DNA of 64,000 nucleotides from JAAELZ01 sp965209105. Its GTDB lineage: Bacteria > Pseudomonadota > Gammaproteobacteria > Arenicellales > Poriferihabitantaceae. Shown one piece after another: positions 26,191 to 35,137 of this stretch (positions are counted from its first letter, which is position 1; every line of letters begins with the position of its first letter). The notes under the pieces were generated by a model. The model did no database searches and had not been told where the DNA came from. It saw only the letters and a program-made list of their open reading frames with translations. The translations under genes were made by a program, and so were the position numbers. The DNA lies in contig CBDBQB010000006.1 of the NCBI GenBank assembly GCA_965209105.1, positions 1 to 64,000 on the forward strand, given 5' to 3'.

Positions 26191-26385
26191 TGTTCTATTG
26201 CAAAGAACCTATAATTATTTTTATCTAACAATCTAATATGTGATAATGACCCAAACATATCACCGGCAAGTTTGTATTTGCCAAGATGCGTATATTGACC
26301 ATGCTAACGATGGGTGTAGTATAGCCTAATAATACGACGGCTCGTCTTAAAGACCATAACAAAAATAGCTTTATTCAGTTCTATA

Positions 26386-27282
26386 CTATGCTGAAAACTC
26401 GCGTAACCAGTTCGATATGCGACCGAGGGTGCTCTGAAATTGTTTGTGTTTGATGGGTTTCGTGAGATAGGTTGAGGCGCCGGCGATGACGCCTTGAACC
26501 TCGTCTAAAGGGGAGGTTTTTCCGCTCAGCATAATAATAGGAACTTTTTTATATTGGCTTAGCTGACGTAAAGTCTCACATACTTTGTAGCCGTCGATAC
26601 CCGGCATGATAATGTCAAGAAAGATTAAATCGTAAACTCTTTCGGTACATTGGCTGAGTGCTTCTTCTCCTGATTTGGCAAATTCGACATTGATTTTCGC
26701 AATGCGTAATTCTAGTTCAAGTTGTTTTCGGATCGCTGCGCTGTCATCCACAACCAGGGCGGTGTATTCGGCTTTGTGTCCTGCATGTCTCTCATTTGGC
26801 TTTGTATCCTTGGCTGTTTGATCATCAGTTTCGCCTTGCGCGTATTGATCTACGTCATGTTTAGAATGTTTGTCTTCGATTGGTTCATTGATAACTTTAG
26901 TAGCGGAATCAGTCACGGCCTCCCTAGAATCAAGCGGCTTACCTCGTGGCGTTACGGAACGTTCCAACGCTTGGTCAATCGCTCGCATCACCTTCGAAAC
27001 GAGCAATGGTGGAGTGAGGATGAAATCTGATGGATGATGTTTTGCAGCCCCCACCCTGATGATTGACGCAGTGCCAGAGTCTAGGGTGGCGTTGTCTTGC
27101 GCAATAATGATATCTGCTTGCGCGGGTTTTTGGTCTATCAAGACGTACTTCCCTTGCTCGGCACCAAATTCAATCACCCGCTCAACTGCCGCACGATCAT
27201 TGTCGTTCAAGCCAATAATGCAAATTTTTGATTGAGCGGGCTGTGCCATTGTCGTAAAAGTTATAGCGCTGTGGATAACCAT
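26386..27282 (-). CDS. Response regulator with degenerate N-terminal receiver-like domain
   Basis: The C-terminal half of this 298-aa protein is a complete receiver: acidic pair VVDDSAAIRK, phospho-acceptor Asp223 in FLDIIMPGIDG, Ser in IIMLSGK and Lys in YLTKPIK. The first 110 residues (ICIIGLNDNDRAAVERVIEFG) resemble a receiver fold that has lost its aspartate, followed by a charged linker of about 65 residues. There is no output domain, so it probably works by protein contact like PilG/PilH. The start at 27282 overlaps the CheA gene by 22 nt; an ATG at 27249 (MAQPAQ) is a good alternative. It is the last gene of the chemosensory operon. Confidence 0.85.
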   Translation of the reverse strand: MVIHSAITFTTMAQPAQSKICIIGLNDNDRAAVERVIEFGAEQGKYVLIDQKPAQADIIIAQDNATLDSGTASIIRVGAAKHHPSDFILTPPLLVSKVMRAIDQALERSVTPRGKPLDSREAVTDSATKVINEPIEDKHSKHDVDQYAQGETDDQTAKDTKPNERHAGHKAEYTALVVDDSAAIRKQLELELRIAKINVEFAKSGEEALSQCTERVYDLIFLDIIMPGIDGYKVCETLRQLSQYKKVPIIMLSGKTSPLDEVQGVIAGASTYLTKPIKHKQFQSTLGRISNWLREFSA

Positions 27283-30149
27283 CGGCCAAGCTGCGCATCT
27301 AAGACTGCTTTCGTAACCGGTTTTGTAAGATAAACATCGACCCCAGCCAGTTTAGCTTGATCACGGTGCTTTTGAGTGCTGCGAGAGGTGATCATCAAGA
27401 TCGGCAAGTGTTTTTTCTCGCGCCAATCTCTGACGGCTCTGGTCAATTCTAGGCCATTCATTCGAGGCATTTCAAGATCGGCGAGGATAAGGTCCACGGA
27501 TGTATTGTTAAGTACTTGCATGGCATCTGTACCGTCCACAGCAGTGAGCGCAGTGTGACCCAATTGCTCTACCATTATGCTAAGTGATTTTCGATTACTG
27601 AGCGAGTCATCAATCACCAGGACATTTTTGAGTTTGGTTTTTACGGCCTTGCTTTGTCTGGGTGGGAGATCATCACTTTTTGGAGTATTGTAGTGGGCAT
27701 TACGGAGTAACTTTTTGGGGTCAAGTACTGGCGAAATACGGCCATTCGCTAAGATACTTGCACCCACAATGCCGCGGGAGATGTCTAACCATGCGCTAAT
27801 ATTCTTGACCACGATATCCCTGGGTTGCAAGATTTCATCGACCTCTATTGCACGTAGCTCATCGTCATAATCGACCAGCAACATTGATCGTCCTGTTTCG
27901 TCATTGGCTGCTTGAGCTCCCCAGCCTAGCAGCGCAGACAGAGAATATACCTTTAGCGTCTCATTTTCATGTTTAATGAATCGGCCTTGCTTATTTTTTA
28001 TCAATTCGCCACTAGAAACGTAAACCAGACGGGTAATATTGTTCCCCGGAACGGCCATTAAGCTTTGATCAACTCGCACAATCAAAGCGCTCGTTGCGAT
28101 AAGGGTCAGCGGGAGATGAATATGTATAGAGGTTCCTTGCTTCGCTGTGCTTTTTAGTTCAAGTGAACCCTGCAAATTTTCCACCGCATTTTGAACCACG
28201 TCCAGTCCCACCCCTCGGCCCGATATTTCGTTAATTTCTTCCCGTGTGCTGAAGCCCGGCCGAAGTGTGAGGCGGAATATATCCTCTTCACTGAGCTTAT
28301 CGTCTTTTGTGATAAGCTTATTTTTAATGGCTTGTTTAACAATGGTTTGGGTGTCTAGGCCACGCCCATCATCACTTAAAGTGATGTGCACCATGCCGAG
28401 TAACTGTTCGAATTTCAAGGTAAGGACTCCGGTTTTCGCCTTGCCAATTTCCTCGCGTTCTTCGGGTGTTTCTATGCCGTGGTCTATTGCATTCCGGAGC
28501 AAATGCATTAGTGGTCCGCTCATGTTCTGTAAGATGTCGGTGTCCAAACTGATGTTTTGTCCAAGCACCTTCACTTTGGCCAATTTCCCAGTTTGCCGAC
28601 AAGTCTCGCGAACCGTCCTCTCAACCCTTGTGACTAAAGACTGAATGGGTACCAATCGGGTTTTAAGGACAATTTCACTTAATTGCCGCTGCAATCGCTG
28701 TTGTTGAAATATCTGATCATTGAGCTGGTTAATATGCAGACGTAAATCTTGCGATAAGGCGCGGCTGTCAGCAACTGACTCGTTCAAAAGACCATATACG
28801 CTGTATAGATCGTTATAGACTTCGAGCGCGAGCTGATCGGACTCGGTATTGAGGCCATCCTTTTCTTTGTCTAGTCGGAGTTGGTGCTGTTCGCTAATGG
28901 TCTCACTGAGTTCGGCGAGCACTTGCTGAATATGCTCGTCTTGAGTTTGGACTCGCTTACTAAAATCCAAGGCACGACTGGCGTAATCGTCGATTCTGCT
29001 GTTTGAAGTGACCAATTCACCTGTAAGATTTAATAGCTGCTGGATTGATTCAGTGGCGACAGTGAGGCTGCCTGATGACGCTGCCTTGGATGGTGGGCTA
29101 ACAGTGCTGGTTTTTTCTCTGCCGCTTAAATTTATATCGTCACCCAGCTCATACACTGCGGGTGGCTGGGCAGGTACTTCGGACTCGGGCTGCGAGTTTT
29201 GACGCTTGTCGGGCTTGGAAGGTAGCGCTTGTAGGCGTTCTTTCCATTGTGTCAGCTCTGTGGTCAGGGCCGCATAGTCATCGGGGAGTGGTTTTCCATC
29301 CTTTAAATTTTCAAATAAGCCTTCGAGACAGTCTGCGGCGGCGATGAGGGTGATGTCCAAGCCGTTGGTCAGTTCCGTACAAATAGGGTATTCGAGTATG
29401 TCCTCGAGACTGTGGGTAAAACTTGTGATGGCTGCAACGCCAGCGACAGCATTTGCGCCTTTAACCGTATGTGCAAGGCGCGCCGCTTTCTGAATTTTCT
29501 CATCCGTACAGTCCGATGTCACAAGATCACGAAAAGACGTTGCAGTTTGCTCAATTAGCATGGGCGCTTCTTGCAAGTAAGCGTCCAGTAGTTCTGGGTG
29601 TATATCTTTGTCCCAGGATAAGTCAACGCTTGAATGGCCGTCTTGATTTGCGTTGCCTAAGTTTTCAGTGGTATCCTTGCTCGGGTTCTGATTCGTTTTG
29701 GAATGGCTTTGATCTCGCCCCGCTACGCTGGCGGATCGTAAATTGATCAGCAAGGATTGAACAATTTCCGGTGGTGGAAGAGGCGACCATTTTTCGCTAT
29801 TGAGCAGGGCGGAATTCAGTTCAGATAAGTGTGAGACATCTTCGGGTTCTCGCATTGAAATCGCGGCAAAATCTAACCAATTTATTAAGGATTGGTTTTT
29901 AAGGTGTTCTATCGCGTCATCCGCATCGTCTTCGGCGGTTAAGAAGGTCTCGCAAACCCAAGTCGCAAAACGATCAACGCCATCCATGCCAAACATTTTT
30001 GCCGCCATCCCCAGCCGTTCGTATTCGGCTTTAAGCCCTAATACGACTCGAATGAGTGCTTCACGGCCATCTGGCAAAGCGTCAAAGCTACTCAGCGCTA
30101 GAGAAAACTCTTCGAGTTCCTCTGCAAAGGCAAAACTGTCCTCTACCAC
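27261..30149 (-). CDS. CheA/ChpA-type hybrid histidine kinase
   Basis: This 962-aa kinase is the centre of the chemosensory system. The order is: a FimL/ChpA-like N-terminal helical region without phospho-histidine (1-110), an Hpt domain with His227 in LAHTVKGANAVAG, a dimerisation region (about 365-540), the ATPase with LRNAIDHGIETPEER, DDGRGLD and GRGVGLDVV, a CheW-like domain, and a C-terminal receiver with Asp891 in ILADLEMPRMNG. It has one functional Hpt where Pseudomonas ChpA has several Hpt-type domains, so it is a compact version. It starts 7 nt after the receptor gene, consistent with one operon. Confidence 0.92.
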   Translation of the reverse strand: MVEDSFAFAEELEEFSLALSSFDALPDGREALIRVVLGLKAEYERLGMAAKMFGMDGVDRFATWVCETFLTAEDDADDAIEHLKNQSLINWLDFAAISMREPEDVSHLSELNSALLNSEKWSPLPPPEIVQSLLINLRSASVAGRDQSHSKTNQNPSKDTTENLGNANQDGHSSVDLSWDKDIHPELLDAYLQEAPMLIEQTATSFRDLVTSDCTDEKIQKAARLAHTVKGANAVAGVAAITSFTHSLEDILEYPICTELTNGLDITLIAAADCLEGLFENLKDGKPLPDDYAALTTELTQWKERLQALPSKPDKRQNSQPESEVPAQPPAVYELGDDINLSGREKTSTVSPPSKAASSGSLTVATESIQQLLNLTGELVTSNSRIDDYASRALDFSKRVQTQDEHIQQVLAELSETISEQHQLRLDKEKDGLNTESDQLALEVYNDLYSVYGLLNESVADSRALSQDLRLHINQLNDQIFQQQRLQRQLSEIVLKTRLVPIQSLVTRVERTVRETCRQTGKLAKVKVLGQNISLDTDILQNMSGPLMHLLRNAIDHGIETPEEREEIGKAKTGVLTLKFEQLLGMVHITLSDDGRGLDTQTIVKQAIKNKLITKDDKLSEEDIFRLTLRPGFSTREEINEISGRGVGLDVVQNAVENLQGSLELKSTAKQGTSIHIHLPLTLIATSALIVRVDQSLMAVPGNNITRLVYVSSGELIKNKQGRFIKHENETLKVYSLSALLGWGAQAANDETGRSMLLVDYDDELRAIEVDEILQPRDIVVKNISAWLDISRGIVGASILANGRISPVLDPKKLLRNAHYNTPKSDDLPPRQSKAVKTKLKNVLVIDDSLSNRKSLSIMVEQLGHTALTAVDGTDAMQVLNNTSVDLILADLEMPRMNGLELTRAVRDWREKKHLPILMITSRSTQKHRDQAKLAGVDVYLTKPVTKAVLDAQLGRWLSTAL

Positions 30150-30156
30150 AATAGGA

Positions 30157-32766
30157 CTAAGTTTCTAGCTTAAATACATTTACAGATCTGACCAGCTGTT
30201 TACCGAAGTCGGCCATTTTTCTTGTCAAATTCGTAAGCGAATTCAGTTCCTTGCCCGTTGATTGCGTAGATTCGATGATCCGATCAGCACGGGCTTGCAA
30301 GGTTTTACTTATTTTGGCTTGCTCAGCAGATGCCTCCGCTATTTGTTCTACGGAGTCGACCAGTTGGTTGGTTGCATTGAGCGTGTCTCGCATCTGCTGC
30401 GCCGCATCTTCAGCCAGAGTCGAACCGTCTAACACTTGCTCAATCGTCGTATCCATATTGGCGATAGTGGTGTTTGCTTCTTGCTGTATATTGCTGATTA
30501 AGCTTGATATTTTGTCGGTAGATTCGCGCGAACTTTCCGAGAGTCGCTGAATCTCTTCGGCAATGATCGAAAATCCGCGCCCAGCCTCTCCGGCGGATGC
30601 GGCTTGCATGCTCGCATTGAGTGCTAAAACGGTTGTTCGTTCAGACAAGTTATTGATTACATCAATAATTTGTGAGATTTCTTGAGAGCGCTCGCCCAGT
30701 CGCTTAAGTCGTTTCCCCGTTTCTTGGACGTTCTCCCGTACGCTGTTCATGTTTTCTAGGGCGCTAAAGACTGTTTTCTGTGCGTTTTGTGTGGCGGTGG
30801 ATGTGGTTTCAGCAAGGCTATTGGCCTGTCCGGCAGATTCAGCAACGCTGTTGAGTCGCTTAAGAATATCTTCAAGTTGTCCTGCCGTCGCCTTGGCCTC
30901 CTCTTGTTCCTGTAGCGAAAGCCTATTGGCAGACAGAGCAGAACGGTTAACCAACTGAGACGCCGCTTCAACCGATGTCGCAATTTTGCGCACTTTTTTA
31001 AGCACGTCCCCGGTCTCTTCTGCCAATTGATTGATCGCATCGGCGAGCGGGCCGGTAACATCTTCCGTCACCGCTGCGCGCACGGTTAGATTTCGTTCGG
31101 CCAATTCGGCGACTGTCTCTAAAAGGGTGAATACGGAGTCATTGATTTGGTCGCTTTCAGCGGAGATCTGATTTTGTACTGACAGACGCTCATCTAACAT
31201 TTCATCTAAATTATCGCCCAGACGGGTCAACTCATTATCGCCGACCAAATTTGAACGAGCGCCAGTATTACCTTGTGAGATTTCATTCATGGTCGTACTT
31301 AGCCGAGCGATTGGATGATTAATGGAACGATAGATCGCCTTGCCAAGAAGATAGGTAAGCAAGGCACCGAGCAAGGCGACAATAATCACTGCGCTTGAAA
31401 ACAGGCTGTTGCGGCTGCGACTCGTTGTGCGAAGTACGTCACGTCGCAGGCTTTCCTTCCCAATTTCATTTTTTAAGCCTTGTACGAGTGTGAACGTATT
31501 GCTTGGGAATTCTGTACGTAAATACGCTTCAAGCTGGGAACTGTTTTGTCGGCTTAATATACCTTTTGACTTATTGAAAATATTATTAAGTAGTGACGTA
31601 TCAATATAAGTCTCTAAGTTCTCGACAGCACTATGCGCCTGAGTAGAGGTGGCTTCAGACGCTCCTGAACCTTGCAGCAAGTTAGTCTCTGTGCCCTCAG
31701 TGTTGGTTCTTAGTTCGTGATTGGCCGGCTCAACGGTTTTTTCATTTTGCTGAAAATGGCTTGGAAAATAAAGCGTAGCAATATCCTCTTCAAATCTGTC
31801 GAGGGTTTGTAAGCCTTTGTCCCAGCCAGTAGCGCCGGATTGAACCTGAAATAAATTCAGGGTTAAGTCGGTTTGAATTTGATCGACCAATGCATCGCCT
31901 GAGTTAATCACGCTGGAAAGTTGGTCTAATTCCACTAAAGTGTTGCTACTTTTCTGCGATGAATATAAGGACATTGCGCCTAAGGAGGCCAATGCTAAAG
32001 CGGGGAGAAAACTTAGGAAGTTAATTCGTCTGGCAATCGTTAAGCCGCGAAATGGCTTTGCTTCGTTGGTGTGAGTAGGGCTGTAATTGCCAGCGATTTC
32101 AACTTCCATGTGCGTCAACGCATCATCGGTGTCGTTCGCCCAGTCGTCTTGATCAGATATTTGCTGCTTGACTTCAATCGCCATAAAGTCATCATAGGCA
32201 TCAGAATCATCGTCCTCTAACTCGGTGCCTAAATCATCTATCTGTAATAAACGACTGTCGTCGGTATCGAAAAGACGTTCATCCTCAGACGCAGCGCCGT
32301 GCTGTTGAGCAACTTCTAGGGCCATATAATCTAAAAAACCATCTCCCTGATCCTCTGATTCGGATTGGGTGAGGTAGTCGGAGCCTGAAGGGTGTTCCTC
32401 TAGAAAAGAATCTTCTCCGTCAACAAAAGTATCTGAGAGCTGTTCGGCGATTTCCAAGGCCATGTAGTCGACAAGGTTGGTAACTTCAGATGATTGTTTG
32501 CCCGATAGTTCATCCATAGAATCGAAGGAAGTTTCATCTGCAATGTTTGTCTCATCTTCGTTGGCCAAAGCGCTGATCTTTTGGGCGACCTCAAGTGTCA
32601 TATAATCAACAAAAACGCCACTTTCTTCATCGGTTTCGCGCGTATCTAGGTCGCCCTCGATATCTAAATCGTCACTCAAATCAAAGGAATTTGATAATTG
32701 CTCAGCAATTTCTAGCGCCATGAAGTCGGCGTTTGACGGATAGTTACGCGCGCGTTGATTTTCCAT
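30157..32766 (-). CDS. PilJ-like methyl-accepting protein with repeated N-terminal motif
   Basis: The C-terminal half of this 869-aa chemoreceptor is a normal signalling hairpin with a PilJ-like tip (ERTTVLALNASMQAASAGEAGRGFSIIAEEI). Two membrane helices lie at about 249-269 and 454-476, with a periplasmic domain of about 185 residues and a HAMP linker after. What is odd is the first 245 residues: very acidic, apparently disordered and cytoplasmic. They carry five copies of a 12-residue motif at 14-25 (DFMALEIAEQLS), 54-65, 100-111, 146-157 and 193-204, and a degenerate sixth near 218. No chemoreceptor I know has this. The same motif occurs once in FimV. A good ribosome site (GAGAAGAG) precedes the start. 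Confidence 0.92.
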   Translation of the reverse strand: MENQRARNYPSNADFMALEIAEQLSNSFDLSDDLDIEGDLDTRETDEESGVFVDYMTLEVAQKISALANEDETNIADETSFDSMDELSGKQSSEVTNLVDYMALEIAEQLSDTFVDGEDSFLEEHPSGSDYLTQSESEDQGDGFLDYMALEVAQQHGAASEDERLFDTDDSRLLQIDDLGTELEDDDSDAYDDFMAIEVKQQISDQDDWANDTDDALTHMEVEIAGNYSPTHTNEAKPFRGLTIARRINFLSFLPALALASLGAMSLYSSQKSSNTLVELDQLSSVINSGDALVDQIQTDLTLNLFQVQSGATGWDKGLQTLDRFEEDIATLYFPSHFQQNEKTVEPANHELRTNTEGTETNLLQGSGASEATSTQAHSAVENLETYIDTSLLNNIFNKSKGILSRQNSSQLEAYLRTEFPSNTFTLVQGLKNEIGKESLRRDVLRTTSRSRNSLFSSAVIIVALLGALLTYLLGKAIYRSINHPIARLSTTMNEISQGNTGARSNLVGDNELTRLGDNLDEMLDERLSVQNQISAESDQINDSVFTLLETVAELAERNLTVRAAVTEDVTGPLADAINQLAEETGDVLKKVRKIATSVEAASQLVNRSALSANRLSLQEQEEAKATAGQLEDILKRLNSVAESAGQANSLAETTSTATQNAQKTVFSALENMNSVRENVQETGKRLKRLGERSQEISQIIDVINNLSERTTVLALNASMQAASAGEAGRGFSIIAEEIQRLSESSRESTDKISSLISNIQQEANTTIANMDTTIEQVLDGSTLAEDAAQQMRDTLNATNQLVDSVEQIAEASAEQAKISKTLQARADRIIESTQSTGKELNSLTNLTRKMADFGKQLVRSVNVFKLET

Positions 32767-32863
32767 ACCGCTCTTCTCGTTTTATTGTGTTATTGGGTTT
32801 TTAGAACTACGTTGGTAGATGCAGCTTGCTGCAATTTGGACTAAAATTAATCAAAATTTATAG

Positions 32864-33376
32864 TTACCAGGTCGTATCGCCTTGTATTTGTCGAAACAAG
32901 CGGGCGTGATCGGCGACCAGTAGTTTTTTTGTTTTGTGGTTTAGCGTGCCGGCTATCCATGCAGGCAAGGTTTTGCTCGGCGTTTTAAGCTTATTTGGGA
33001 TGTTGCTTTGGCTGGAGTACCCGTCACAAGTTAAAACGATGGCAGGATATTCGGCATGGCGCAGCAGCAGTAACTTCGGACTTGGGTGAGACGGTTGACT
33101 CAATAGTATTTTTTGCATATTGATCACAGGGAAAATCTCACTTCGAGAACTGGTTAAACCCGCGCACCAATCTGGAGAGAAGGGTAAAGGATCAACGCTT
33201 TTGCCGTCCAATATCTCTGCATTGATAGAACGTTCGATCAGAATACTGTAATCACCAACATCATAACTAAACTGATGACTTAACAGGTCCTCGGCTTGGC
33301 TGGCCGAGGTGCTATTGTTTGAATCGTCTGTTTCCATTGCTGTTGAAATTGGAGGGCCGTACCAGTGCAAATCCAC
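32864..33376 (-). CDS. CheW/PilI-like coupling protein
   Basis: The 170-aa protein has the divergent CheW fold typical of PilI: FSYDVGDYSILIERSINAEI, then PDWCAGLTSSRSEIFPVINMQKIL and a final LPAWIAGTLNHKTKKLLVADHARLF. CheW proteins link the receptor to the kinase in the array. It lies between the receiver gene and the chemoreceptor gene, all in one direction. The GTG at 33376 is the longest start; the ATG at 33337 (METDDSNNS) is equally possible and would remove 13 poorly conserved residues. Confidence 0.82.
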   Translation of the reverse strand: MDLHWYGPPISTAMETDDSNNSTSASQAEDLLSHQFSYDVGDYSILIERSINAEILDGKSVDPLPFSPDWCAGLTSSRSEIFPVINMQKILLSQPSHPSPKLLLLRHAEYPAIVLTCDGYSSQSNIPNKLKTPSKTLPAWIAGTLNHKTKKLLVADHARLFRQIQGDTTW

Positions 33377-33404
33377 TGGCCTATTTCAAAGGTAAAGTAT
33401 ATGG

Positions 33405-33788
33405 CTAGTGTCTTATTTTATTGACTTCAGCCAGTATGTCTTCGCTAGTATAGGGTTTTTGTATGTACGCAGTTGCCCCTTGCTTTTTGGCCCATTCTCT
33501 ATCGACCGGGTTAGACTTACTTGAAACCATTATAACCGGTATCCCCTGTGTGTTTGGATCTTGCTTGATACTGCGGCAGGCCTTAAAGCCATCTCCGTCT
33601 TGCATAATAATATCGAGTAGAACCATATCAGGTTTTTCGAGTTTAGTTTGGGCGATAGCTTCATTTCCAGATTGGGTCGCCAAAACTTGGTGTCCTGCTC
33701 GTCTCAGTATCAGTGATAGATTAACGCGCTCCGTATTGGAGTCGTCGGCAATTAGTATCCGTAGGTCTCTTGCGGTATTGGTTTGCAT
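33405..33788 (-). CDS. PilH/PilG-like single-domain response regulator
   Basis: This 127-aa protein is a stand-alone receiver: acidic residues in LIADDSNTERVN, phospho-acceptor Asp59 in LLDIIMQDGDGF, Ser-Ser in VIMVSSKSN and Lys in YIQKPYTSEDIL. The order receiver, CheW, chemoreceptor, CheA matches pilG/H-pilI-pilJ-chpA clusters controlling type IV pili. The residue after the conserved Met is Gln (IMQ) where Pro is usual. A ribosome site (AGAGAT) lies upstream of the ATG at 33788. It is the first large gene of the operon; the tiny MQSGF genes lie upstream in the same direction. Confidence 0.88.
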   Translation of the reverse strand: MQTNTARDLRILIADDSNTERVNLSLILRRAGHQVLATQSGNEAIAQTKLEKPDMVLLDIIMQDGDGFKACRSIKQDPNTQGIPVIMVSSKSNPVDREWAKKQGATAYIQKPYTSEDILAEVNKIRH

Positions 33789-33978
33789 AGTGTTTATCTC
33801 TTTAATTTAATGCGCATTAGGAGTACTAGGTTGCGCTCGATTTTTAATGAGTGGGCTTGGCAGTGTACAAAATGTGGATAAAAAATTTCTATCGCTTGGG
33901 CCAATTTGAGTGCTGACCAACAGGTATCCTGCCAGCGACCCCGTGAAAACTCAAACGATTGTTCATCATGAGTCGGCG

Positions 33979-34089
33979 TTAATTTAGCCAATGTTTAGCG
34001 CAGGCCAAGGCGTATTTCGCACTAAAACGAAGCTTGATCCGCGTTTGCGCATTATTAACAGACATTCTAAATCCAGATTGCATTGCCAT
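33979..34089 (-). CDS. Small MQSGF-family protein C
   Basis: This 36-aa protein, starting at the ATG at 34089, begins MAMQSGFRMSVNNAQTRIK and aligns without gaps to two neighbouring small genes. The shared pattern is MQSGF-x-M, then T-x-[VI]-K-x-R-[FL]-[ST]-x-x-Y and a His near the end. The alignment across three non-identical copies is the evidence that it is translated; the longer upstream reading frame to 34245 has no similarity to the other copies. No ribosome site stands out. The function is unknown; it lies upstream of the chemosensory genes in the same direction. Confidence 0.55.
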   Translation of the reverse strand: MAMQSGFRMSVNNAQTRIKLRFSAKYALACAKHWLN

Positions 34090-34183
34090 TTTAGTATGCT
34101 CTAGTTTTGTTAGTGACGAATTAATCGTGTAGCACATATGAGGATGGGGCAGGGCGGTAACACCACCCGCACCGTCCCAATAT

Positions 34184-34360
34184 TTACGACAATTCGATTC
34201 GACGGGTTTGCGAAGAAACTCGAGCTTTTCGAGCAACGCCAGCAATAAGAACAGAGAGTTTATGTTTACTATATGTGAGCAAATAGCTCAGGGTTAGGCG
34301 TCGTTTGATATGGGTCTGCCCATCTTGAGCGGTCATTGTAAAGCCTGATTGCATTTTCAT
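34184..34360 (-). CDS. Small MQSGF-family protein B
   Basis: The 58-aa protein starts at the ATG at 34360, behind an AGGTAAC ribosome site, and begins MKMQSGFTMTAQDGQTHIK. It shares MQSGF-x-M, T-x-I-K-x-R-L-T-x-x-Y and SKH with the copies on either side. After that it has a basic tail (VARKARVSSQTRR) not shared with the others. It is shorter than common ORF cut-offs and easily missed. There is no signal peptide or membrane helix. The conserved start with variable end could mean a shared binding site or leader, but no modifying enzyme of a peptide-maturation type lies next to it. Confidence 0.65.
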   Translation of the reverse strand: MKMQSGFTMTAQDGQTHIKRRLTLSYLLTYSKHKLSVLIAGVARKARVSSQTRRIELS

Positions 34361-34434
34361 TCTTGTTACCTATTTTTGGAATTAAAATATTCTAGGATTA
34401 AACTATCAGATCACGAGCGATATGAAGCCTGTTC

Positions 34435-34620
34435 CTATGAAAGATGTGCGCGGTTTTCTTGCGCAGAAAGTGGAATTTTTCGCGCGCCCAATCCGCTAAT
34501 CTCGCGAATCTGGTGCATGCCAACGGATGCGGCGTAAGCCACCGTAAAGCGTTTTTTAACTTCAGTTTTTCCTGCATCAACTTTCATAGAAAAACCAGAT
34601 TGCATTGTCATTTTTTTCAT
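34435..34620 (-). CDS. Small MQSGF-family protein A
   Basis: The first of the three tandem paralogs (61 aa) starts at the ATG at 34620, which has a good ribosome site (CGAGGTAATTAAA). It begins MKKMTMQSGFSMKVDAGKTE, followed by VKKRFTVAYAASVGMHQ. An upstream in-frame start at 34659 lacks such a site and adds residues not found in the paralogs. The tail (GLGARKIPLSAQENR) differs from those of the other copies. The three genes are separated by 74 and 94 nt and could form the head of the chemosensory transcript. I recognise no family. Confidence 0.62.
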   Translation of the reverse strand: MKKMTMQSGFSMKVDAGKTEVKKRFTVAYAASVGMHQIREISGLGARKIPLSAQENRAHLS

Positions 34621-35137
34621 TTTAATTACCTCGTTTATATTGAAGTTAGTAATTAGCAAGATGCGGGCTTATCAAACATAATGCTTTGTTAAACGGGAGT
34701 TTTTCCCGGATAATTGAATGGTATCGCTAGGATTAACGAACAGCAAGGATTATTTGTCACCCTGCAATCCCTGTATACAAGGTGAACCACACGCTACGCT
34801 ATTCTATAGTATAGCGAGAAATTACCTGGGTTCAGCTAAATGGACAACTCATTGGAATCAGCTTGATGAAAGAGGGTCGTATCAGTCGCAATGCAAAATC
34901 AATTTCCTAGCTTAAAGACTGGCATTACTTGGGAAAAAGGCCGCAGAAAAATTTGATTGCTATTAGACCCCCGCATAAAACTGAGCTTGACCAAGCTATA
35001 AAATTGGCGTTGCTAAAAACTCGCTCAAAAGGCGGGGCGACGAAGTGGTAAATACGTATAAACTGCGCTTTTTCACGCATTTATACTTGGTTTTTTCTGC
35101 GCCCACTACGTTAGGCTGAGGTCTCAGTTATATATAT
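34621..35137. other. Intergenic stretch, no gene seen
   Basis: About 517 nt between the small MQSGF genes and the reductase gene. I find no protein-like reading frame. There is a short hairpin near 34695 (CGGGAGTTTTTCCCG), another near 34798-34817 (CGCTATTCTATAGTATAGCG), and GCTGAGGTCTCA at 35115-35126, which also occurs as the ends of the inverted repeat at 58404-58563. It should contain the promoter for the MQSGF/chemosensory direction, though no clear -35/-10 pair stands out. Confidence 0.5.

Noticed and set aside
33794..33991. 65-codon minus-strand frame between MQSGF protein C and the receiver gene
   Set aside because: No similarity to the MQSGF family, no ribosome site, and it overlaps the end of protein C; no evidence that it is translated.
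34921..35060. Plus-strand frame with a protein-like stretch (HKTELDQAIKLALLKTRSKG)
   Set aside because: No start codon with a ribosome site, short, and no recognisable relative; possible remnant only.
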